A stretch of 64,000 nucleotides of DNA, taken from positions 17,920,957-17,984,956 of the forward strand of contig ML664199.1 in NCBI GenBank assembly GCA_007570785.1, given 5' to 3'. Of the stretch, positions 26,313-64,000 are shown in pieces; within the stretch, counting starts at the first letter, position 1, and every line of letters starts with the position of its first letter. The notes beneath the pieces are model-generated. The model ran no database searches. It was given only the letters and a program-made list of their open reading frames with translations, and was not told where the DNA came from. Origin of the DNA: Antilocapra americana (Eukaryota > Chordata > Mammalia > Artiodactyla > Antilocapridae). Position numbers and translations under genes: made by a program.

Positions 26313-26597
26313 TTGTTTTGGTTTGGTTTGGGCTGTGCTGGGTTTTCATCGCTGCACAGGCTTTTCTCTAGTTGTGGCGAGTGGGAGGTTACTCTCTAGT
26401 TGTGGTGCACGGGCTTCTCACTGCGGTGGCTTCTCTTGTTGCGAAGCACAGACGCTAGTTTGCAGGCCAAGTAGTTGTGGTGCTAAGGCTTAGTTGCTCC
26501 ATGGTATGTGGGATATTCCCAGACCAAGGATTGAACCCAAGTCTAATGCATTGGCAGGTGGATTCTTTACCACTGAGCAACAGCGAAGCACCTGCCC
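26313..26597 (-). mobile_element. CHR-2-type tRNA SINE with 8-bp target duplication
   Basis: Reverse of the long CHR-2 form: ctagttgtggcgagtggg units, then gtgggatattcccagaccaa and a tRNA-like end near gattctttaccactgagc. Flanked by AAAATGTT at 26305-26312 and 26598-26605. Confidence 0.8.
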
Positions 26598-26898
26598 AAA
26601 ATGTTATATAGTGCTGCGATTGAGAAAGTCTGACTTAACAAATAATTTCATGTCCATGTACTCACGTCTTCAGGAAGCTTCAAGCATTGCTGATTTTCCT
26701 ACTCTTCATACTCAGTGGGCCTGGGGAAATTACAAGCTGCTTGACTGACAACGCACTGTCTTATTTTTGATAGAGGCAGAGCTGAGAAACAAAGGCCAGT
26801 CAAACCCAAATGTGAAGTGAAAGCAAGCTGACCTTGGCTCATGGGTTCCCTTCAAAAGCAATTATATACTTTATGTGTGGGTATCTGTGAGCAGAAGG

Positions 26899-27118
26899 AC
26901 TGGAGCTAGTGGTGAAGAACCTGCCTGTCAATGCAGGAGATGTAAGAAATGCGGGTTTGATCCCTGGGTCAGGAAGATCCGCTGGAGGAGGGCATGGCCA
27001 CTTCAGTAATCTCGCCTGGAGAATCCCATGAACAGAGGAGCCTGGTGGGCTACAGTCCAAAGGGTCACAAAGAGTCGGACACGACTGAGTGACTGAGTAC
27101 AGCACAGCATAGCACACA
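26899..27118 (+). mobile_element. Bov-tA SINE with 11-bp target duplication
   Basis: tRNA part aagaacctgcctgtcaatgc, Bov-A part gaggagcctggtgggctaca. Flanked by TGAGCAGAAGG at 26888-26898 and 27119-27129. Confidence 0.9.
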
Positions 27119-27129
27119 TGAGCAGAAGG

Positions 27130-28259
27130 GCTGATAGGAAAAAACCCAGAAATTCTTATAATTACTTCCTAGGTCAGGGTTTTGTTTACAGGCACAAAGA
27201 CATGCCTCTTGTTTTCAACTCTGTCATAATCTTATTCCCAAACTCTGAATCAAGGATTGAATATGGTGTAAGTAGAATAACCAGGTACTCTCTTCAGTTG
27301 GTTTTGAAACCACTTCGGTGATTTTAAGAAAACAGACTTTGTACAATCTGGCAGTAAATTGACCAGCCTGGGATATTTTTGTGTATACATTTCTTACTTT
27401 TCTGAAGAAGGGACTGGTATGCTAGAATTTTTCAAAGCTAAAATTATGGTATAAGCAACAACTCTGCAGGCAGCCTGTGCTACAACATGCAAAAGCAGAA
27501 ACAGGAAAGTCAGCCAGGCTAGGAGCGCCTGGTCAAGCATATGACAGTGTGGGATCGCTGCCTGACAGGCAGGCTCCTGCTGCACTACCGCCTTTGGAAT
27601 ACCTTGAAAAGTAATCTTATGTCTAGAAAATAAAGCCCTCAACTCCAGGCCCTAACTCACCCCACTCATCCCTACTTCAACTGAAAACTCAAAAAGAGAA
27701 AAAGTGCTAGAATTTAAAACATTTTAATGTAGAATAAATTTTTTTAAAGGGCCATCTCCTTAAGAATACAAATCCCCTGAGAACAGTCCTCAAGGAGGAT
27801 TCTAGGAAGCTGGCTGAACAGGGAGCACGAGGAATCTGTCTCCCCACCTAGATGCCCATTGCAGAACCTGTCTGACGTAACTATTCTGGGACTCTGGAGT
27901 CTACTGAAGGCTTGCAACTTCCAGAGGAAGGCTTGGACAGTAAAGTGCAATGGATTTCAGTCAATTTTAGCTCTTATGACAGTAGCAGCTACTCGTTCCA
28001 CACCCCTAGCCCCATGGCAGGCAGCTGTGCGCCTGTTCCTGGAGCACCTGCAGAGAGCTTGCAGAAGCCAGGCTGGGCAAGAAGAACCCTGTCTTCCAAA
28101 CACAGGGTGCTCTGAACTCTGATTGCTGCTCACTAATTGAGCTCAACAGAGAGGCCTTTGACTATTATTGTCTCACCTCCCTCCATTGTTGCAAGTCCCT
28201 CCCTGCTCCAGCTGAAGTGGATTTAAAGGCCCCAAATTCATTCTTTTTCTCCTTACATT
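27130..28259. other. No gene seen
   Basis: No exon or named repeat. The two overlapping plus frames at 27859-28122 are in different phases and share no family signature. Confidence 0.5.
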
Positions 28260-30035
28260 TTTTGGAGGACAGTTACAAAAGAGTAGGACATTCAAAAGCA
28301 ACTCCACATACAGTGGAAGTTAGAAAGTCATTGTGCACACTTAAAGGAAAGCATGGGATCAGAAAAGATGGGAGAAGACTATAAGTTTACACCTCAAACA
28401 GATCTCTGGCACAGAGACGGCCTACAACAATTAAAACAGAAAACCCTGGGGACCAGAGAGAAGCTGATTTTGAGAGTCACCAAATTATTAGATTCAAATA
28501 TCCAGTTTTCAAAAAAAATAAAAAAAAACACTGACAAGGTATATAAAAGAAATAGAAAAGTATTGCCCATTCAAAAGAAGAAAAAAATCAAGACAAACTA
28601 TCCCTGAAAAAGAACTGATAACAGGTCTACTAGACAAAAGCTTTAAAACAACTGTCTTGAATGTGCAAAAAGAACTAAAGGGAGAGGTGAAGAAAGACAA
28701 GAAAATGACAGCTGAGCAAAATGAAAATGCCAATAAAGAGACAGAAAACCTAAAAATAAACCAAAAATAAATTCTGGAGCTGAAAAGTGCAATAATTGAA
28801 ATGAAAAATTCACTAGAGGGATTCAAAGGCAGATTTCAGCTACAGATAGAACAATGGAACAAATGAGTCTGGGAAAAAGAAAGGAGAAAAAAAAACTGAA
28901 GAAGGAAAAAACAGAGCCTAAGGGACTTATGGGGCACCATTAAGGGGACCAAAATATGCACTGTGGAAGTCCCAAAAGAAGAGAGAAAAGAACAGAGAGA
29001 ATATCTGATGAAATAATGGTTGAGCTCACTTCAGTTCAGTTGCTCAGTCATGTCCGACTCTTTGCGACCCCATGAATTGCAGCATGCCAGGCCTCCCTGT
29101 CCATCACCAACTCCTGGAGTCTACCCAAACCCATGTCCATCGAGTTGGTGATGCCATCCAGCCATCTTATCCTCTGTCGTCCCCTTTTCCTCCTGCCCCA
29201 ATAATGGCTGAAAACTCCCCAAATTTGATCAGACATGAAATAAACATCCAAAAAGCTCAAAGACCTCCACATGAGATGAGCTCAAAGAGACACACACTGA
29301 GATATTATAATCAAACTTTCAAAAGACAAAAACAAAGAATATTGAAAACAGCAAGAAAGAAGTGATTCATCAAATACAAGGGAACTTCAATTTGATTATA
29401 AAAAGATTTCTCATTAGAAACAAGCTTTGGAGCTCAGAGGCAGTGCTATTCAAAATGCTAAAAAAAACAAAAACAAAAAAACCCTGTCAAGCAAGAATTC
29501 TAGATTCAGAAAAACTGTCCAAGAGTGAGGAAGAAATTAAAACACAGTGAGGGAGAAATTAAGACATTCTCAGATAAATGAAAGTGGACGGAATTTGTTA
29601 CTAGCACAGTGTCTGGCACAGAGAGAACACTTAAAAAATATTTCTCTCTAAAGACGGTAGGCAAAAATGCCTTGTATAAAAATGAAAATGCCATGGGAGA
29701 TGAATAGGGAAAGCACTGAGGAATTTTAGGGCCGTGAAACTATTGTGTCTGATACTATAATGGTAGATACAAGTCATTATAAACTTGTCCAAACCCACAG
29801 TATGTGCAACACCAAGAGTGAACCCTAATGTAAACTATGGATTTGGGGTGATAACGATATAGAACTTTAGGCTCATCAATTGTAACAAAGGTACCACTCT
29901 AGGGGGTGTTGATAACAAGAGAGGCTGTTCATATGTAGGGAAAGGGAGTATATGGGAAATCTCTGTATGTTTTGCTCAATACTGCTTTGAACCTACAACT
30001 GCAAAAAAATAAAATAAAATCTACTTTTTAAAGCC
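28260..30035 (+). mobile_element. L1M/HAL1-type LINE, ORF1 region to 3' end
   Basis: Lys/Glu-rich remnants of L1 ORF1 run from about 28350 to 29700 (words gaaatgaaaaattcactaga, gagcctaagggacttatggg, gagaaattaagacattctca). They are followed by an L1M 3' UTR (gtgaaccctaatgtaaacta, tgggaaatctctgtatg) and an A-rich tail near 30000-30020. Many stops. Interrupted by a BovB tail. Confidence 0.7.
29024..29199 (-). mobile_element. BovB 3'-tail insertion inside the L1M
   Basis: Reverse BovB terminus (cttcagttcagttgctcagt to gtcgtccccttttcctcctg). Flanked by AATAATGGTTGA (29012-29023) and AATAATGGCTGA (29200-29211), a 12-bp duplication with one difference. Confidence 0.85.
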
Positions 30036-30329
30036 ATGTGTTTAGAAATAAATGATGGATTTTGACTATTTCTAACCCAACGGAGAATTTCTATTATAGC
30101 TATTTCATTACAGCTGTCAGAGAACAATGTTATAAATTAAACATTAATGCAGTGCTGACCCAAAAAATTATAGCTACTAATATGACCCCAAACCTATTAA
30201 TACGCAACCTAAAAATCAAAGCAGGAATCCAACAGAAATGCACACATGTGTTCATGTACAAGACATGTACAAAAATGTTTATGAAAGTACTATGTGTATG
30301 TCCCATACTAAAAACAAAGTAAATGCCCT

Positions 30330-30715
30330 TCTAGGTAGAATTGTGGTATACTTATACAATGGAATAATAAAGAGCGATGAGAATAAACAAATTTACATGA
30401 CATAGATGAATACCATAAAAATAAATACATTTTGATTTCACTTACCTAAAAGTCAATAACAGGCAAAACTCATCTGAGTTATGAGAAGTCAGGTGTGGCT
30501 ATCTCTGGGAGGGGGACAGTAGTGACTGAAAGGGGGGGGGCTCCTAGGATTCCAGGGGTGTTGTTTCTTCATCTGGGAGTTGGTTATACAAATATGTTGA
30601 CTTCATGAAAAATTACTGTCCTCTACAGTCATAACTGTGCAATTTTTAGAATGTATTATTGTGTATATGTATATCTATTTATCCATCAAATTTACCAATA
30701 AAATAAAGCAAGAGA
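30330..30715 (+). mobile_element. L1M 3'-end fragment
   Basis: Diverged words gaattgtggtatacttatac, atctctgggagggggacagt and gggagttggttatac fit an old L1 3' UTR, ending accaataaaataaagcaag. The stretch 30036-30329 holds no gene. Confidence 0.45.
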
Positions 30716-30847
30716 AAAGCTAATTCACAAGATTGGCATTAAATATGAAAGATTCCACGTCCAGCCTGAAATTTATTCATTGAACTACTTACTGAACTTT
30801 ACTTTGTACCCAATACTGCGTTTGATTTGGTGATATAATGGTAACTA

Positions 30848-31236
30848 TTATGGTTTGAATCATATGTGTCCTCCCAAAATTATTACGTTGCAGCCCTAAT
30901 CCCAGTACCTCAGGATGTGGCCTTATTTGGGAGATAGGGTCTTTTACAGAGTTAGGGTGGGCACTAATCTCATATGACTGGTGTACATATAAGGAAATTT
31001 GGACACAGACAGAGGGAAGATGACATCAGAAATACAGAGAAGGTGGTCACCTATAAGCCATAGAGAGAGGCAAAGTCCTAGAGCCAATCATTCCCTTACA
31101 ATCCTCTAAAGGAATCAATCCTGCCAACACCTATCCCAGACTTCTGGCCTCCAGTACTGTGAGCAATAAATCTGTGTGGTTAAGCCATTCAGTTTGTGGT
31201 ACTTTGTTTCTGCAACTCTAGAAAACTAACACAGTA
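30848..31236 (+). mobile_element. MaLR (MLT1-like) solo LTR
   Basis: Landmarks in order: tatggtttgaatcatatgtg, gcagccctaatcccagtacc, gtggccttatttgggagata, ctggcctccagtactgtgag, aataaatctgtg, ending aactaacaca. An ancient non-coding LTR of an ERVL-MaLR element. No internal viral genes are present. Confidence 0.65.
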
Positions 31237-31509
31237 TCCTTCCCCCATTTTCCACACCCTCAAAATGTGCTGTCCTTGCCATCAATAAAAAGTACTATCC
31301 CCGAGTGTAACCATGATAATGGCAATAAAGGACAGCCTAGAAAAAAGAAGCATAGCATAATTAAGGAAGTCATAAAAGGCTTCCCTCAGGAATTTTTAAC
31401 CAAGGTAAGACCTGAATTAAAAGAAATTCTTAACTAGAAAGAATTAAAAAAGAAAGGGATGAGCCTTCCAGGTAGAAGAAATAGCATAGTTTCAAGCCCC
31501 TTACAAGAA
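31237..31509. other. No gene seen
   Basis: Unplaced sequence between the LTR and the SINE dimer. Confidence 0.5.
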
Positions 31510-31873
31510 CAGGCTTCCCTGGTGGCTCAGACAGTAAAAGAATCTGTGCACAATGCAGAAGACCTGGGTTCTATCCCTGAGTCGAGAAGATCCCCTGGAG
31601 AACAGAATGGCAACCCACTCCAGCATTCTTAACTGGAGAATCCCATGGGCAGAGGATCCCGGAGGGCTTCCCAGGTGGCGTGGTAAAGAACCTGCCTGCC
31701 AGTGCTGGAGACGTAAGAGACACGGGTTCAGATCCTGGGTCAAGAAGATACCCTGGAGGAGGAAATGGCAACCCAATCCAGTATTGTTGCCTGGAGAATC
31801 CCATGGATAGAGGAGCCTGGTGGACTACAGTCCATGGGGTCGCAAAGAGTAGGATACGACTGAAACACTAACA
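31510..31873 (+). mobile_element. Two Bov-tA SINEs head to tail
   Basis: Unit 1 (31510-31663) starts aggcttccctggtggctcag and stops after gggcagagga. Unit 2 (31664-31873) starts gggcttcccaggtggc and is complete to gatacgactgaaacactaac. Either an insertion into the tail of the first copy or a dimer. Confidence 0.85.
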
Positions 31874-33521
31874 GTATCACCTATGAAGCATCCTTGCCAA
31901 TATAGCTGAACCTAAATCTAGTTAAGTCTTTACAGCTAACTTCCATTTATAGGAAATATGGGAAAAAGAAAATCAAGTTAAATAATACCAAAAGGAAGTA
32001 ATCAGACAAATCTAGAATGAGGAACATTGCCAATAACAAACAAGCCAGTCTAATCAGTCAACGGCGAGAGAGAAAAAGGAGAGGGAGAAGGATCTATGCA
32101 GAGACACTACAACAGAATGCATGAACCTTGTTTAGGTCCTGATTGGAACAGCTCTGCTGTAAAAAGGCATGTTTAAGCAACCGGGGAATCTGAATACAGA
32201 CTGGATATTAGATAATACTAAGGCATTACTGTTATTTTTACAATATGCTGCCTCTCCCCACTGTAGCTGCAACCCTGACAGCAGAGACCATACATAAAAT
32301 AGGTATTCAGAATGTGTTATGGATAGTGATGTTGACTCTTGATGCTTACAATTTAGGAAAATCATTATTCCTTTATGGAATTACTGAAGTTTTGAGTTGT
32401 AAATGACAAAAGGAGTTATCTAGTCAAAATAAATTCGAGAGGCAAATGACAAAAAGCTAGATCATGGCAGAGCCGGTCTACAACATAGGCCCCATGCCAC
32501 GAGGTTCATGTTATACCTCTTTCAGTGCAGCTTACAGGGAGGTTCTCACAGCTTCCAGTCCTGTACAGTTCACAGCTCAACTCTTTGTCCTTCCCTCACG
32601 TGACTTTATATTCTTATTCTTCCTCCGAGCTCCATCTCCAGGTGTTTTAATTTAGATTCACTTGACAAATTTCACTTTCCTTGGGAAAACTGACAAAAGT
32701 AATGCTAACAAAGAAGAACGATAATGAGTGGAGGAAAAACATTTTGGTTAAAACCAAAGGAAACTTAACAGTAATAACAACAACGGCTGCTATTTCAAGC
32801 TTTTCCCAGATTTATGTACCTAATCCATCCTACTGGCTTTCATTTATACATTTTTTCCCAAGTCTGTCAATGAATACATAGTACCTTTCTATCAATCATA
32901 TACGCCTCAAAGAAAAAAAGGTGTGAGGCCATAGTACATAAAAAATTAATGCTGCTGAAATATCCTCTCTCCTCCCTTTCCTTTTTTCCATTCTTCATCT
33001 TTTATTTTAAAAATCATAGCTAACATGAAGGACAGAAATAAAAATATTATTAGGTATTCTTCTTTTAGCACTTATGTTGGTTTTTAAGTTGTGCATGTGT
33101 ACTACTTTTAAAAATATTACATTTTTGAAAACTGAATTATAATTCTCCAGTACTGTGCTTACCAACATATGGAAAATTGAGAACTGAGTCAATACTCTTC
33201 TGGATTTATAAGGTAAGCCCCAAAACCTTCATATTAGTGTAAACAGATAGCTTAATATAGGCAGGTGTGTTATATGAGATACTCCAAAGAGGGATAGTTA
33301 TACAAGCATAAATGGACAGATATGTGGGATTTAGTAAGTATAAACCAGAGGAATATGTGTTTCTGGGACCTACTACATCAAAATAAGGGTTATCTTCTAC
33401 TAAGTTCTTTTACTACATAATATACTACACATACACATCATTAAACCTTTAGAGGAGGTAAATAGACCATATTTTACACAGAGGAAGAGGAAGAATTTGA
33501 ATATAAAGCTATTTGAGTTCA
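31874..33521. other. No gene seen
   Basis: AT-rich from 32900. No exon or named repeat. Confidence 0.5.
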
Positions 33522-33632
33522 AGTTTGCCATTCCCTTTTCCAGGAGGTCTGCCCAACCCAGAGATCGAACCCAGGTCTCCTTCATTACAGACTGATTTTT
33601 TTTTTAAACCATCTGAGCCACCAGGGAAGCCC
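33522..33632 (-). mobile_element. Bov-tA SINE fragment (tRNA half)
   Basis: Reverse tRNA-derived part, ccagagatcgaacccaggtc to gagccaccagggaagccc, with an inserted T-run at 33595-33605. Confidence 0.8.
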
Positions 33633-34384
33633 ATAAAATAAAATGTATACATTCAATAATTTAGGAGGAAAATACTTACGCTCTTTTATTCTACCTAATA
33701 GCAGCTCATGTTTACCATGTTCCATGATCAAGTTATCATGTTCCATAATAGCTGAATGTCAGCTATTATGCTCCGGTATGGCATAAGGGCTGAAAGCTAT
33801 TTTGATTAGTTAGGTATCCATTCTGTTTTGATTGATGTCTATGCCATGCTAATTTGATCATTAAATATTTTGAATATCAACACCTGTTCAAGACACAGAA
33901 CTCTGAGTTTTCAAATACTTAGAGACATGAAATTATTCAAAACTGCTTTGAATGCCATTTTCCATGCCTACGGGTATCCCAGGTCTATTTGCAAAATTTG
34001 GCTATTCTTTCTCTAAATAAGAACATACTGAAACTCTTATTTTATAGTAGAAGCTTAACACTGCCATTTATAAATACCAGAGCTTGGAGCACATCTTTGA
34101 GTCAGTAGTACAAAATTACTATATTCGAGGTTTTCACCAGTGAAAACCTTGAACTGACATCCTGCCTTTAAAGTCAGGCTTATAGCATTTAATATTTTGG
34201 AAATCACCTAACAGACAGGATACTACTCACACCTTCCTCAGTTCTTGCTGTTAAATCAGATCACCAGAATGGAGTATATTTAGATATTAACATGCCTTTA
34301 GTAATACCTAAACTGAGATTTATACAGACTTGTGCTCTTAGATTTTTATCCAGTCAATATATGAGAGGGATAAATTAGGAGTTT
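33633..34384. other. No gene seen; two perfect hairpins
   Basis: AT-rich sequence between the SINE and the CLHC1 3' end. Hairpins at 33744-33770 and 34128-34149 are described in the findings. Confidence 0.5.
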
Positions 34385-34590
34385 GACACTAGCATATATC
34401 CACTATCAGTAAGAACCTACTATACAGCATAGGGAATTATACTCAGTATTTGATAATAACCTATATGGGAAAAGAATCTGAAAACGAATAGGTACATGTA
34501 CAAGTGAATCACTTTGCTGTACACCTGAAACTAACAAAATGATGTAAATCAACTATACTTCAATAGAAAATAAAAATTAAACCTTTTTAA
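34385..34590 (+). mobile_element. Artiodactyl LINE 3'-end fragment
   Basis: Words actatacagcatagggaatt, gtgaatcactttgctgtaca and cctgaaactaacaaaatgat, ending in an A-rich stretch. The same words recur at 47530-47630. Lies just beyond the CLHC1 poly(A) site. Confidence 0.55.
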
Positions 34591-34740
34591 AGGAAAATAT
34601 AGGAAATTTTTTAAAAGATTCAGTATATAAAATGACCATATTAAAAAAAGAAAGCAAAGGTATACATATTTCAAAGACAAATCTAAACATCATCATAATA
34701 AAAGAAGCATGATTTACTTCTGAGAACTTCACACTCCAGA

Positions 34741-34746
34741 TTTATT
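34741..34746 (-). promoter_or_regulatory. CLHC1 polyadenylation signal AATAAA
   Basis: The plus strand reads tttatt, AATAAA on the minus strand, 76 nt beyond the stop codon. It is the first canonical hexamer after the stop. Cleavage is expected 10-30 nt further, near 34715-34730. Position and motif are read directly; use is inferred. Confidence 0.6.
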
Positions 34747-34821
34747 TATAAGTTATACAGTTTGTGCAACCAACATACATAAAATGTTATACAGGCTCCC
34801 TCAACTGGTTAAGATGTAGAA

Positions 34822-64000
<29,179 letters not shown>

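Noticed and set aside
1..34700. RTN4 exons, expected from human synteny
   Set aside because: No reticulon domain sequence is recognisable on either strand. The synteny is from memory only.

Overview
The window is nuclear DNA of a ruminant, most likely a bovid. The evidence is its repeats: three large BovB (RTE-type) LINE copies, many Bov-tA SINEs, a BOV-A2 SINE, several CHR-2-type tRNA-derived SINEs and a mariner element, on a background of old mammalian repeats (MIR, MER5A, L1M, MaLR/ERV-L LTRs). Nothing prokaryotic is present. I see no CRISPR array, operon or stand-alone RNA gene.

The only protein-coding gene I can support lies on the minus strand from 34822 to beyond the right edge. I read ten coding exons between 61641 and 34822. 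They splice in a continuous frame into 527 codons plus a stop, and one of the nine introns has a GC donor instead of GT. The product is helical, with a clathrin heavy-chain linker-like segment. I identify it as CLHC1 (clathrin heavy chain linker domain containing 1). The first coding exon or exons are not in the window. A poly(A) signal sits at 34741-34746.

Positions 1-34700 look intergenic. In human the neighbour beyond the 3' end of CLHC1 is RTN4, but no RTN4 exon is recognisable here. This part holds ancient repeats, SINEs, a BovB fragment (15199-15858), a near full-length but broken BovB (17084-20940), an L1M copy with a BovB tail inside it (28260-30035), a MaLR-like LTR (30848-31236), a pyrimidine tract (14236-14420) and a pair of related 61-bp sequences 0.9 kb apart.

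The CLHC1 introns are repeat-rich. Intron 38459-49571 carries a BovB copy (43631-47005) with an 8-bp target duplication. Intron 49747-54293 carries a nested stack: an old L1M was split by BovB (12-bp target duplication), and that BovB was later split by a young L1 and by a short poly(A)-tailed retrocopy (15-bp target duplication). Intron 57675-61453 carries a complete but inactive mariner (58129-59337) flanked by TA.

I found no previously undescribed biological system. The most interesting items are the GC-AG intron, the nested insertion stack, the retrocopy of unknown source, the two same-orientation BovB copies flanking a frame-shifting exon, and several perfect short hairpins outside named repeats.
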